A DNA stretch of 64,000 nucleotides from assembly GCF_030253575.1 (NCBI RefSeq), contig NC_080565.1, positions 1,984,501 to 2,048,500 on the forward strand, given 5' to 3'. Origin of the DNA: Rhododendron vialii. Its lineage: Eukaryota > Streptophyta > Magnoliopsida > Ericales > Ericaceae. Positions 12,219-23,600 of the stretch are shown here, piece after piece; the stretch's first letter is position 1; every line of letters starts with the position of its first letter. Under the pieces are notes generated by a model. That model was not told the DNA's origin, made no database searches, and worked only from the letters and a program-made list of their open reading frames with translations. Both the position numbers and the translations under genes were made by a program.

Positions 12219-12530
12219 AAATTATAGTTACCCCCCTCGAACTAACCCTCGCATACACTTACCCCCCTCTAACTTTTATTTTTGGCACTTAACCCCCTCA
12301 AACTAACTGAAATTCAAACGGTCATAACTTCAAACGGTCATAACTTCTTCGTCCAAAATCGAAAATATGCAAATTATATATCGATTTCGAGGTCTTGAAG
12401 TCAGCTTTCTAATGACACTAAAAACACATCACGATTCAAAGCACACAAAAAGTTATGATCAAAAGAGTAAGGGCTGGTAGACAGAAAGACCGTTTTGGAG
12501 CAGTAATTGATTCCGCAAGTGATTAATGTA
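12219..12530. repeat. C-rich dispersed repeat, probable transposon end
   Basis: The sequence carries CCCCCTCGAACTA, CCCCCTCTAACTTT and CCCCCTCAAACTA at about 35-45 base spacing, followed by a direct repeat of AAACGGTCATAACTTC at 12317-12348. This spaced C-block layout is common at the ends of plant transposon-derived repeats. A matching right end might be the G-run at 12887, but the flanks do not form a convincing inverted pair, so the element is not delimited. Confidence 0.4.
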
Positions 12531-12886
12531 ATTACAAAAATTACAGAGATAGATGATATGAAAAACAAACTACTCGATTGTTGAATGAGATTAAATGCTT
12601 TGCACCTAAAGTGGAAAAGCCATGATTTCTGTCACCTATTGTGGGTCTTACCGTATGGTCATTGCAGTAACCAAAATTGTTCATCGTGTAGGACCCTTAG
12701 ATTAGTATATCAACGCCCAAAAAGAAAAAAAAATCAGTTTTTTCAGACATTGATAGGTATATAAAAAATAAAAAATTGAGTTTTGATTTGTACAATAGAC
12801 GGTCATGAATAGTTTAATTTTAAAGAATCAGACCGTCCATTTTTCACCTAAGATGGTGAAAACCGGGGATTTTCCACCTAATTTGA

Positions 12887-12912
12887 GGGGGGGGGGGGGG
12901 GGGGGGGGGGGG
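12887..12912. repeat. Uninterrupted run of 26 G
   Basis: A perfect guanine homopolymer follows AATTTGA. Such a run can fold into G-quadruplexes and is prone to length error in replication and sequencing, so the exact count may be unreliable. Confidence 0.9.
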
Positions 12913-13683
12913 TTTGTTTGGGCAAGCGAACTGTTAGAGCAAGTTTATTAGTTGTTAGTTAAAAATGCTGGTAAACAGTGCACTTTTTTCATTTTATCTA
13001 CTCACATCTCTTTCAACACTACACCAATGCTATTTATTTAATCTATTCTCTATTAAAATATCATTACTTTTATGTTCTTTTTCTTTTCTGGGGAGAGAGA
13101 GAGAGAGAACAATTAATAAAATAATATACTCATGGTGAATAGTGTTTAGGATTATTTACATTCACAGTTCATGAATGGATTTTACCTAGGCCTTTACCTA
13201 ATCTATTGCAATGCTCATTTGAGAGTTTTGCTTAGTATAATCAGTGAACAAACACATACCTAACTAAAATTTCGTCTTCAAAAAAAGTCACAAGGCACAT
13301 ATAATCAGTCTCTAGATTGTTAGGGTACCTGGCTATCTCAAAATGAAACAAAGTGGTTGCATAATAATTTTAAAGTGATTGTTCTCTTGTTATCAATCAT
13401 ACAGTGCCACGTAGACGGATGTGGTTGGTGTTGCGGTGAAGTGCCGTGTCTAATCCTCTTATCATGAACAAGTCAAATTAAGTGAACCTAATATAGAACA
13501 ATATTGCACGACACTTGCATGTTAAATGAATCTTATTGGGAGTGGAAAGTAAACTCCCCCTAATCCTCTTTACACAATTTCTCCGTAACAAGAATTGCCC
13601 GCCCACTTATTTTTTTAGGGCAGAACGACTTGTAACCACAAATTTTCTAAACGTAACCCCTATTGAAATGATGTCGTTTTAGG
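12913..13683. other. Intergenic stretch, nothing identified
   Basis: AT-rich, with a short GA repeat near 13091-13107. No gene recognised. Confidence 0.5.
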
Positions 13684-13914
13684 ATGGATCCATCTCTTCT
13701 TCTTCCACAGATTCAATCCACCTCCACGACTCCACCCTCTCTTCCGAGCAGAGACAACCACTCCACCACCAAACTCCACAGATTCATCCCCCGTCCTAAG
13801 ACTTCATTCCGCCCACCGGACCGGTGCCCCACGGCGGCAAAATTATTCGTTCATGGAGTTATTAGTTCTTCTACCGCTTTCGTTCGTTTGTATGTAGCAT
13901 TGTTAGGTATTTAG
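13684..13914 (+). CDS. Hypothetical open frame or first exon
   Basis: A 76-codon frame opens with MDPSLLLPQIQSTSTTPPS and continues through a Ser/Thr/Pro-rich stretch, a basic part (KLHRFIPRPKTSFRPPDR) and a short hydrophobic end (STAFVRLYVALLG). Its composition is unlike the AT-rich surroundings and looks coding. Near the end GTTAG is followed by GTATTT, a possible splice donor at 13904-13905, so it could be the first exon of a longer gene or a captured exon. I do not recognise the protein, and found no following exon. Confidence 0.3.
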   Translation: MDPSLLLPQIQSTSTTPPSLPSRDNHSTTKLHRFIPRPKTSFRPPDRCPTAAKLFVHGVISSSTAFVRLYVALLGI

Positions 13915-14388
13915 GGGATTTCTCTGGTGATGGAACAAGAATAGGGTAATCAGAACCAAACCCATAAAGCTGTAGATGCCCAGGTTTATTTTGAGATTTC
14001 ATTAAAAAAATCAGATTTTAGTAAGCAACCCTTCTCTTCAACTCTAAGACAATTTCGGATTTTAGAACTTAAAAATGTTTACAAATTTCAGATTCTAATA
14101 CCTGAACACTTTATAATGGATCTTGAAGATGCGTCATGTCCTCTCTTTTTTTGGTCAAAAACGTAGATTTTGACAGTTAAAAATGCAAAAAACGCAAATT
14201 TTGAATGCGTCATGCTCCCTATAACGCATTCACGAAATGCGCAATGAAACTGGGTTCGTCGACTCCGTACGAATGAATCTAGGTAGGTCAGGGCCTTTGG
14301 GAGCAATTGCACAAACAGCAGACTCCGACTGGGGAACGGGGCAATCTATAATAAAAAAATAAAAAATAAAAAAAACACACAAAATGAG

Positions 14389-17300
14389 TGAAAAAGTGTA
14401 CGCTCCAAAAAGTCGAGTTCTTTTGTGTTGGCACTTCCATTAACAAAACAAATTTCTCTGTATCCAATTTATCGAGTTGTATTTTATTTTACTTATCTAT
14501 TTAGAGAGTCTGTTTAGGGATTATGTGGAAAGGGTTGCATGATTTTATTTTTGGCATGACTTACATTTCAGTCAATAACGAAGCTCATGTGGTAGAGAGA
14601 TATTAGGCTGCTCAATTGAGGAGGCCCTTCCCTAATTGGGAGTTGGAATTTTTAGGGATGGGGGACTTCCTTGAAATGCTCCAACGTTGCCAGATTCAAG
14701 GAGAGTGAGAGCACATCTTGTCTTGGAGACTTGCGAGGAGTGGTCTATACTCGGTACAGTAACGGCATTTTGAGTTACACTAATCTTTTCATTATGAGTA
14801 GTCCATTCTGAACCTAGATATATAGCTTCGACCAAGATGGTACTTTTTAGCAGATTAGTTTTGCATATGCTAGTAGGGGAGGACACTAACCACCCGTTAC
14901 TGCATTGTTCAGTGACGAATGAGGTGGGGAATCTTGTTATTTCCTCTTTAGTGTATTTGGGCTGATGCCTTGTACAGAGTGAAGCAACATGTCACTAATG
15001 GGCTAGAGGGTTTCTGATGAGCAGATTTAGGGACTCTGTATTTTGGGTTTTCTAGGAATGAGGGAATAAGAGATTTTTTGAGAATGACGACAGCTATTAT
15101 TGTGCCCAGAGAACTGATTGCTAATTTGTCCAAGGAATTCTTTCCTTTTGACTCTTGATTCTTGTGTTGATCTTTTGAAGTAAAAGCTCATTAAAAAGCT
15201 TGAAATTGGGCTCCGCAAAGTCTCCTCCATTGCAATCCTTCTTGGCTGTATATCTCCAATTTTATATTTTGGGTTTCTGGTTCCTAATTTGATGGATAGA
15301 TGATTTTGCTGTTGATTTTGCTCCTAATTTTATTGGGCAACGATTGTTGAGCTTCTATTTTCTCGTGCATATGTCTGAGATGCCCCTTTTTGTGCAGATT
15401 ATAACATGATTGCTGGAAGCAGATAGGGAAAAACGTGTTGGCTTATATGGAATTCTAAAGTATGTTTTCAATTTTTCCTCCACCCCTGCACTCGGGGTCG
15501 GACAAGATGTTATTTTTAAAGTTTTACCATGATTTGTTAGATCATGGAGGGTTATGTTCTGATACCTCTTCCGTTTCCGTTTTCTAGAAATGAGTAGCTT
15601 CCATAAAAGTAAGCTGAAATTGGTATGTTTGGGTGAATTCCATCCATAGTAGATATGCACTAACAAGAACGTAGATGAGCATAAAATTTCATCATTCTCT
15701 TGTGATTTTGCGGGTAGCATACTGATATGATCATGATTTACGAGTCTATGATTAAGCGGAGCAAAAACGCATGTACATACGCGAAAAGGTGCTTTGTAGA
15801 AAGGTTGGTGCTCTAGATTGAACTTTATGACCAGCCGTCTTTAATGTGCTTGTTTTTCTTTTCTGTCCCAATCTTATATTGAAATTCGGTGTCGTTGCTC
15901 TAATATGGTCTGTATATATTTCAGGTGCCAACCAAAAGAAATGAGTACTAGTGTGGCCTTTCATTGTTCTTATCTGCTATTTGCATCATGCTCTGATGGT
16001 ATGGTTTATCCCTATTTGAATTAGAATCCTCTATTGTTCCACTGGAAATTCTCCGAGGAAATTACAAGTTCAAATGGAAAAGATTTGTACTGACTCTTCG
16101 CCCTTTTCTTCTTAATGTGGTTGAAATGGAAGCAGTGATTATCCTTGTGAATATACTGAAATATTTCAATACTGATGGTGACATACACACTTTCTATTGA
16201 ACATCCGCTGACTTCTTTTTGTCAATTTTCCCGAATTTTAGGAGTAATGAACTTTAAGTTCCATTCTCGGCAACCCTGGTTGTTTATGGCAGTGTTGGTT
16301 CAGTGATTAGACTTCAGTGTCGCTAAGTATCAGAAACTGATCTGTTCAAAATTAAGTGGAGAAGAAAAGCATTTCAAAATGGTGATAGGACAATCCCACT
16401 GGGGATGGAGCGCAGCTGAAGTATGTAACAGCGGATATATTCAGTTTTTCTAGGAATTGCGTTATGTAGCAAGAAAGTCATGCCCGATAACACTTCAATA
16501 ATGCCAGTCTTCAATGAGCGCGCTTGAACACTATCTATGTTTGTATCAATAATTGAATTTGCAGACTTTTATGGTCCCGCATAAAATGTTCCTTTTTAGC
16601 AGTCCTGTTCATGGTTAATTTTGGGGACAATTCATTTTGACTCGTAAAGCTGGAACTCTTTAGCAAAGTCCTTCATAGCAGATAGTATCATCTCTGGACT
16701 AATAAAATTGCTTTCTAGGGTGTGGATCTCGGAATTAGGGAAGGAAACAAAAAAAGCGCAATATTAGTTATGGCCAAGCACAGATTTTGTTTTGAAAATA
16801 TCCATCCACTCCAGAGAGTGGCAATAACACATCCAAGCTTTTTCTGAATTAGCCCCCTCCTGGTTGTATTTCTGCCTATATGAAAGAAAAAAAATAGGCA
16901 ATTCGTCTTTTCAAAGTAGTGAAATGGGGCCTTTCAATATTTAGATGGTGAGAGCACACATTTTGCTTCAAAAAATCCATCCGTTCCAGACACTGCAAAA
17001 CCACATACAAGCTTGCACAAAAGAAAATGATTTCCAAGTCCTGGTTTTTAGAAAGATAAAAACCACGTTGTCCTTGTAAATATTGACATTCTGCTTATAA
17101 AATCTTATACAATCAATAGAATTTCTATGAATAAACTGTCGCACTATTACAGTAACAACAAAACTATACAAAGTGCAATATTTGTCAACCGAAGTTCACT
17201 AATCATGGCCAACCCAGTCCCATTCTGGGTCTTCAATATTTATGAGAAAATGTCTTCCCTAACACCCTTCTTTAATCATGAAAGACCCCAAGCTAAACAT

Positions 17301-17449
17301 GAAAGTCTGAGCATTATGGAACGTGAAGTGCTGCAATGGATGGTATTTTCTTCCGTAGTTTCCGTGCGACAGACACCCCAACAGTAGTTATAGCTGCAGC
17401 TGGCCCAGTGATTTGAATTTTTCTGATTGGCTCTTCGATTGCTACTAGT
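14389..17449. repeat. Duplicated module A, copy 1
   Basis: This block aligns base by base over long stretches with 33656-35993. It starts at GTGAA..GCTCCAAAAAGTCGAG and ends inside an NFU exon at CTACTAGT. Copy 1 has two stretches absent from copy 2: about 16270-16515 (245 bases) and about 16835-17320. It contains a LINE remnant at its left end and the antisense NFU 3' exon at its right end. The two copies are in the same orientation and differ by scattered substitutions. Confidence 0.9.
14606..14970 (+). pseudogene. LINE ORF2 C-terminal (zf-RVT) remnant
   Basis: Broken frames read WELEF, GDFLEMLQRCQIQGE and LSWRLARSGLYSV, followed further on by LLHCS/ANE-like text near 14900. This order (RPF..WELE, then W+L..SG.+SV, then LLHC..A..LW) is the C-terminal zf-RVT region of plant non-LTR retrotransposon ORF2. 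Stops and frameshifts are frequent. The same remnant recurs in module A copy 2. Confidence 0.6.
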
Positions 17450-18418
17450 TCAAGAGATTCACTAGGTTCTCCGACTATGTAGCCGGTATTTCTTGACGGA
17501 CCTAAATGAATGAAAAGAAGTGAACTTCAATGACTCGGGTATAGATATAATCAAATACATTGAAACCTATAAAAGCTTCTTGTAAGTACTAAATCAAGTA
17601 TCGACTCAGAATATGGCGTTGTTGCCAAAGAATGAAATTTCATGAACCATGAACGACGTATATCAGTTTTTAGGACATAATTTTTATCCCATGAACAGTG
17701 AAGCTCCTATCAGTGAGACGCCGAATAAATGTTCAAAATCTAGTGAGGACATTCTATTATCAGTAACTGTCCACTCATTGCTTCTCTCCAGCAAAAATAA
17801 CACAACAGAATCCACAAGATTTCGGTCATTACCACAACAGCCCACATAGTAGCCCTATTGACTCAAAACTAGGGTTCTAAATAAAGTAGCATATCAACCA
17901 ACAAACTGGCATACAGGGATTTTGGATTTGTGATATCGATATTTCAGTACATCAGCTGATACTGTCTTATATCAACCAAAAGATGGTTGTATGAGCAATA
18001 CATATACATATCCTGACACCCCTATAAATCTGGACAAAAAAATATGGTTTCTAAAATGGTAATGCAGCACCACGGTGTAGAAAAGGATCAACTAGTGCAA
18101 AAACAAGTTAAAATCACATTTAACTGCTTTAGAAGCTATTACCTTATCTATGTTTTCTTCATTCAACTCAAGGCCTTCTCCTCCTCTGCTTTGGGTTCCA
18201 CCGCAACTACTTGAGGAAAAAACTCCATTAAACAATGCTTGATTCTCATCTCATACTTGTTACCTAACTTGGACAGGAGCCTCATGCTCCTTGCAGCTTC
18301 AACCTCATGACATTGCCATCGATCTCGCCATCAACAATTAACATATGGTCGAATTTCATCCAACACAACCTCCACCTTTTCTGCTGTCAAGGGCAACTCC
18401 ACAACAGAATCCAACTGC
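17314..18418 (-). pseudogene. NifU-like (NFU) iron-sulfur scaffold pseudogene, two exons
   Basis: NFU proteins carry and deliver Fe-S clusters in plastids or mitochondria. Exon 18418-18143 (minus) reads SVVELPLTAEKVEVVLDEIR, DGNVMRLKLQGA, GSCPS and ELNEENIDK, then a GTAATA donor. Exon 17501-17314 follows a TTTAG acceptor and reads YIVGEPSESLELVAIEEP, IQITGPAAAITTVGV, ARKLRKKIPSIAALHVP and a TAA stop. This matches the C-terminal two thirds of plastid-type NFU2/NFU3. Lesions: about 14 residues are missing after the first DEIRPY; there are frameshifts; and the first cysteine of the CXXC cluster-binding motif is a TGA stop at 18284-18282. The N-terminal exons and transit peptide are not found upstream, where a solo LTR now lies. 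Confidence 0.9.
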
Positions 18419-18851
18419 CTTTACAACAGCAAAATAGCAAACAAAGTGAACTAAGAAATTTCAATAAAAACACCAATCTTAGAACCAAAAAGCTAAAGTA
18501 TTCAAAACACAACGTAAAATTTTCCCCAAAAAATCAGATGCTTCTACTGTCTAAATGACAAACAACAATGATCTACTCACATAATGTGACGACTCGGAAC
18601 CACAAGCACCACAAAGCAAAGTAACAGATTTCTAATCATTTATTCTAAAAAGAATATCTTTTACTCCTACAACAGTGTTTTAAAAAAAAAAAGTCTAACA
18701 GCTCAAATTCCAAACGCTCATCCCACTGTCCTCGCGCCAACAGCTAACCTGCAACACAAACCCTTATGAAGTATACAATATGATGAGAACAGATATTCTC
18801 ACAATAAATGAGACCAACCAATTAGCGACACGAAGTCAACAATAAGCTACA

Positions 18852-18991
18852 TAATACGACCTCAATATTAGGTCCTCCTCAGTATATGACCAATGACCGG
18901 CCTCACTTGCCACACCCAGCCTAATACGACCTCAATATCAGGTCCTCCTCAGTATCTGACTAGTGACCGGCTTCACTTGCCATACCCAGCC
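18852..18991. repeat. 70-bp tandem duplication inside the solo LTR
   Basis: Two direct units of 70 bases start at 18852 and 18922, each beginning TAATACGACCTCAATAT. They lie upstream of the TATA box, the usual place of enhancer-like repeats in LTR U3 regions; any regulatory role is inference. Confidence 0.85.
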
Positions 18992-19385
18992 TATTATGAG
19001 GCTTCTCGGGCCGTTAGCACAGTAGACAAAATCACTCGGCCACATACCAAACAATTCCTCGGCACCCAGCCCCAACCCACCACATAACTCAGCTCCAACA
19101 ATGAATTTATGGATTCAATAAATAAAATAACGGTCAAGCGGAATATAAAGACATGCAAAAAGAATACTCCCGAGATTTAGAGCATATTATATACTTCCTG
19201 GCTTGAGTACCTTAAGTAAGTATCGTTGCTGCAATATGTACATCCCTCCACCGTGAACCACCAACTGAAATTGCTACGTTACGCATCACCATGATCGGTC
19301 GGACGATTGCTCCACCCCCCACCGCTTCTCTTTTTTCTCTTGACCCTCTCTGTATTTTGTGATACTTGCCGTTTCAGATTTCCTT

Positions 19386-19392
19386 TATAAAA
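19386..19392 (+). promoter_or_regulatory. Candidate TATA box of the 948-bp LTR
   Basis: TTTATAAAAACCC near 19384-19396 is a good TATA match, followed by about 145 bases to the LTR end, a normal size for R plus U5. Confidence 0.5.
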
Positions 19393-19547
19393 ACCCAGTA
19401 TCTAACATGTATATATGCAAGTCTTATCCAAGACAAGTTTTGTCCTGACACATCCTAGCATCTCACGTGCACACACCCTCACTACTATGCCACCTAATAC
19501 TTACATGCAAATATACATATTTTTAATATACGGGGTATTGCACATAA

Positions 19548-20966
19548 GTTTTCTATACGTTGGCACGTAGAAGGGACTGCAATCCAAGAAAAATAGGAGC
19601 ATAGGACAGGGCCAGTGAGAGGCTTACAAAGACCAGACTGAAGTGGGGCAACAAAAACCAAGGCTTAATCATTGAATTCAATGAAAAATCATATCTCAAA
19701 CGCAATTGTTTGGATGAGTTGTTTGAGGAAACTCAGTTACACCAGACTTCTTATGCTTTCCTGGCCAAACCATCCCCCTCTTCCAAGTCGCCCTGATTCC
19801 AATATGGGAGTCCTACCATGAAAGTCATGAGTTCATAAGTAATCATGACAACATATATCTAGCCAACTACATTTAAACTATCTACATACTAACTAATAGA
19901 CATGTTTTCTGGCATTCCTCATTTGAGCCCAAAATGTAAGCATCACTTTGTTTGGTTTTGAATTTTGAAAAGGTTTTTTTGATGTAATGAGTGGAGAGAG
20001 ATAGATAGAGAAATTTATTGAGAACTGTGCAGAGAGAAAAAAATTTTCCCTCAAAACTTGTAAAAGAACTAAGTGAATCATAGAGTTTCGGCACAACTTT
20101 AATTATCTTACTGATGGCAATAGAAAAGAAACTGAGAACTAAAGATACGCTTAGTAAATGAAGATTTATTCCATCTTCATTAGTTGTTTGTCTAGGTGAG
20201 TTTGGAAGGTAAAATTACCTTCTTGCTCTCCCTAAAAAAAAAAAAAAAATAGCTGTTTGCTGCTTCTGCCATCAAAAAACAAAATATATACTTCACATCT
20301 TCTTTCTCTGCTCCTACTCTAGCCACATTTGGCTGCAGGTATATCATCTAAGTGTATTTCTAGACCACCACACAAATGAAATTTTGAAATCTCGCAGCTC
20401 ATTGGAAAATCTAGTGGTAAATCACTTGGCAACTTAGTTAGAAAGCTTGCTTGGGCCTACATTATATACTAGATATGGTAAGAAAGAAACTTTACAGATT
20501 TTCAAGGTATTCGTCGACCTTTTCTACTGTTTTACATAGTATTTGATGTCCGAAGCTCCCAATTTTTATCTGTACAGCAAACTCCTCTTAACACCATGCT
20601 TTGTAGCTGTTGGAAAAATCCCCCCGGATTGTGCCTGTTTGGAAGGTTTGCCGTCTTGATTCTTCTAAGATTGTTTTCGTTAATGAAATTCTCACATCCA
20701 ATTTAAAAAACAATAGAGTTTCGGATCCTATTTGAAGCTCATAACAGTCGATGATACCTACTCCGAATAATCCGCCCAAACCGTGTACCTAGTATTTTGC
20801 AATGGTTGTACGTATGCACGTTCACCACCCCCAACTCTCAAGAATAACAAACTCGATATATAGCAAAATTGACAGTTTTGAAACTGGTTTTTATTTATTT
20901 ATTCATTTTATCAAGCTCATATGACATCTACAGCTAAGAAAGAAACTTATCCGAACACCCCATATG
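19548..20966. other. Intergenic stretch, nothing identified
   Basis: AT-rich sequence with an A-tract near 20235-20249. Several short open frames occur but none shows a recognisable motif. Confidence 0.45.
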
Positions 20967-22366
20967 CTCCATAGAAGTACATCTAAAGAAATGAAAAATG
21001 ATAGTTTTGGTGATAAAGACAGGCAATAATAATAAGAATTGCCAAAGGAAGGAAAAAAAAAACACAGACAAAGCTTTTGCATACCTAAAATATGACGCCA
21101 GAATCAGTGCCAAGAGAATTGAAACAAGATGTAGTGAGATATAATATACACGCGCGCGCACACACACATGTATATTCATACCTATATATATATATATATA
21201 TATATATAGGAGAGAGAGAGAGAGAGCCTTAGGGGAAGCGGGACGACTGCTGGTTGATCACCTCCGAGGTCTCCCCCAGCACCCACCTTGGAGGCGACTG
21301 AAACGAAGTCGACCGGGTTTTCTTGATAGTACCTCGCATCTTCAACGCTGGAGGTTCAACGAAACGACGTCGGTTGATTTAATTAAGACTTCGCCTCTCG
21401 TAGCTGAGAAGTCCATTTGGGACGTCTAATCAGAAAATTGTGAGCTCCTTCTGAGTTTATTTCTTAATCTAAGATGTTCAAGTTGTAGATCTTGTTAATA
21501 AGATGTAATTTATATAATATAATATGAATCAAGTTCATATTAATAGATAATCGGAGATGATAAGTGCAAATTTAATTTTATAAAAATAGAACTGGTTGCA
21601 CTTGATCAGACAACGAGTTCATAAAACCTCGTGGCTTCAACGTGCGAGGTTGTTGCAACGACGTCGCACACCATTTGAAGCTCCCACCATAGGGTCTGCG
21701 ACGGGTAATCTGTAAATTGTGAACTCGTGCTGGATTTAGTTCTTGATCGAAACTGTTCAGTTAGTAGAACTTATCAAGAAAATTAACAATGTTGAAGATC
21801 ATGCTAATCGAGTACAAATTATTCAATAATCAAAGATGATCGGTGTAAATTTATTTTTCTGAAAATAGTTTTGGCTGCACTGGATCACACCCATGTCGTT
21901 TCTTTTTCAGTACTCCTATTACGGGAGAAAATTCACTCCGCGGAGAGAGAGAGAGAGAGGGAGAGAGAGAGAAAGCGATTGTGTGGTTGTTCAGCTGGAG
22001 GAAAGGGCCTTCGGGATTTTGCGTAGTTCAGGAAGGAATCCAATGGACTTGTCCCACTGCCATTGTAACAGGTCTCTTCTAATCCTTCATTCTTTCAGCT
22101 CTAACTCAAAATCAGTCAGCTGATGTTGATTTTGTATAGCTTTCATTCTTCTTTGGATCATGAAATTTATGCTCCATTGCCTGTTTAAATTGAGTTAATT
22201 AATTAAGCTTTGTCGAGTACGTATTTGTCCATCACTGTTCGAGCTGTTGCGAGCTTACTTACATAATCCTTCTGTAGGACCCTTTGCGCTCGCTCTCGAT
22301 CCTCGCTCTATGCTTGCGCTCTCGCGAATTTTTGTAGTTTGGAAAGCTTTTAAGAATACTCTCTCA
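20967..22366. repeat. Duplicated module B, copy 1
   Basis: Aligns with 32072-33426 in the same orientation, from CTCCATAGAAGTACAT to GGAAAG..AAGAATACTCT. It contains a compound microsatellite, two internally repeated units of about 295 bases starting at 21331 and 21626, then a segment starting ACTCCTATTACGGGAG, and a right end carrying CGCTCTATGCTTGCGCTCT. The right end also recurs at 28888-28990. Each internal unit opens with a small inverted repeat (ACCTCG ... CGAGGT in unit 2). No protein is recognised in it. Confidence 0.88.
21149..21226. repeat. Compound microsatellite
   Basis: A (CG)n/(CA)n run is followed by (TA)n and then (GA)n. The same ordered compound occurs in module B copy 2 at 32249-32326 with different repeat counts, so the array predates the duplication and has since drifted in length. 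Confidence 0.9.
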
Positions 22367-22636
22367 TGCTCGTGCTTCTGCTCATGCGCATTAGATACCC
22401 AGTAACCCAAATATGGGATTTTTTAGAACAAAATTTGATGCGGGAGCTAGCACAGGTGCCTCAATTGACACCTGAGAGTTGCCACTTGTTTCGCCTATGT
22501 AATTGTATTTCAACTATGTGGAGGGGTGTTTGATCGGACCTCCTCCACTTCCCGTGGTTTAGATCCTCGCCTGAGCTCTGCCTTGTAACCTGAACCTACA
22601 GGGCCAGAAACCACCGCTAGTGCCTGATCCCATCTT

Positions 22637-23220
22637 TGGTTATTCTTTTTATTGGAAGGGCCCGCTGTAACTTAGTTTGTTGATGATATCTATCAAACAT
22701 GGATCATAGTATGCTGATTTCTAAGATCGATGGTGTATTCTGTCACTTCTAGTTCTTACTCATTCTTGCTTTGTTGAATAATTTTGTTGGTGATTTTAAA
22801 TATTACTGGAAGTCATGTTGTAATCTTAGTTTGCTGGAGTACTATTTTCACCAACTGGTTTGTTCTGCACAGGATGGTGCTAGTCTCGAGGCTGCACTTG
22901 ATTGGCTATACTTGAATTTGCCTGGGAATGAGCTTCTGCTGAAGTTTTCTACTGGGACTTCTCTCAATACAAATGAAGGTATTGTCAGGCAATAGGAGTA
23001 AAATATTTAGTGCTTTTTAGAAATGTAGCATACTGCATAACAATAGGTTCATGCATATCAGGGCGGGACATGGAGAATTGTGCTTAACATAAGTTCCTTA
23101 ATATCGATCATGCTAGGAGGTGCCGTTGGGATCATATCAACTTCAAGAAAGGATTGGGGTCCTTCAATGGATTCATCTGCCAAGATTGAGGAGGAAACGC
23201 CTGAACTTAATGTTAGAATC
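22637..23220. repeat. Duplicated helicase-bearing block, copy 1
   Basis: From TGGTTATTCTTTTTATTGGAA to GTTAGAATCAA this block matches 24477-25120, introns included. Both copies contain the two DHX29-like exon pieces. A shorter stretch to the right (about 23615-23840) also matches one just left of copy 2 (about 24195-24420), so the duplicated unit was larger than this block. Confidence 0.85.
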
Positions 23221-23312
23221 AAGGGGCGTTCAGATGATAATACTCTGGATTCCTGCCAGCCTTCTCAAGCAGTTTGGATACGGAGATATCTGAAAAGTAG
23301 AGGTGCACTCAA
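22873..23312 (+). pseudogene. DHX29-like DExH-box RNA helicase fragment, copy 1
   Basis: DHX29-type helicases (DExH7-like in plants) help ribosome scanning during translation. Exon 22873-22978 follows a CTGCACAG acceptor and reads DGASLEAALDWLYLNLPGNE and LLLKFSTGTSLNTNEG up to a GTATTG donor. The next exon starts at 23117 after a CTAG acceptor, continuing in phase with GAVGIISTSRKDWGPS, SAKIEEETPELNVRIKG and LDSCQPSQAVWIRRYL. These are conserved N-terminal sequences ahead of the helicase core. The DEAH core, helicase C and all other exons are absent, so this is a truncated, non-functional piece whose splice sites look preserved. Confidence 0.82.
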
Positions 23313-23409
23313 GCTGGCCGGGACACCTCGTTATAAAAAAAAATTGTCTATGAAGTGTATTTTGTTTAGAAAGTTGGCATTATTCGACAGTCAAAAGGGA
23401 AGTTCTTAG

Positions 23410-23600
23410 CTCTGTTCTAAAAATCGGTCTAGGTGGCTGACTAGTCGGCGCTAGGCAGGGGTTCAAGGCGTACATAAAAATCGGACTAGAGGCGGACTTG
23501 TCCGCCGCCTAGGGAGCTGTTTGGCCTACTAATCGACCTCTAGGCACTAGGTGCTCCTCTTCCACTCGACTAGCACCTTAGTGACTTTTAGAGCACTGGT
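23410..23600. repeat. CTAGGCG-rich dispersed repeat
   Basis: Two AAAATCGG[T/A]CTAG phrases and CGCCGCCTAGGGAG/CCTCTAGGCACTAGG phrases form a locally GC-rich, partly self-complementary patch between the two helicase copies. It looks like a small MITE or SINE-like insertion; ends and target duplication were not resolved. Confidence 0.4.

Larger units (their letters stand above)
18595..19542 (+). mobile_element. Solo LTR of an LTR retrotransposon (948 bp)
   Basis: Starts TGTGACGACTCGG and ends GGGGTATTGCA, giving TG...CA ends. A perfect 5-bp target duplication CATAA flanks it at 18590-18594 and 19543-19547. No internal element genes and no partner LTR are present, so it is a solo LTR. A TATA box near 19386 sets the orientation. 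It lies just upstream of the first surviving NFU exon, in or near what would have been an NFU intron. Confidence 0.9.

Noticed and set aside
12219..12912. A complete terminal-inverted-repeat transposon from the C-rich block to the G-run
   Set aside because: Beyond the C and G runs the two ends do not pair and no target duplication was seen.
15355..15720. 121-codon minus-strand frame conserved in both A modules (also 34621-34932)
   Set aside because: Conservation is explained by the duplication; the frame has different indels in the two copies and no recognisable motif.
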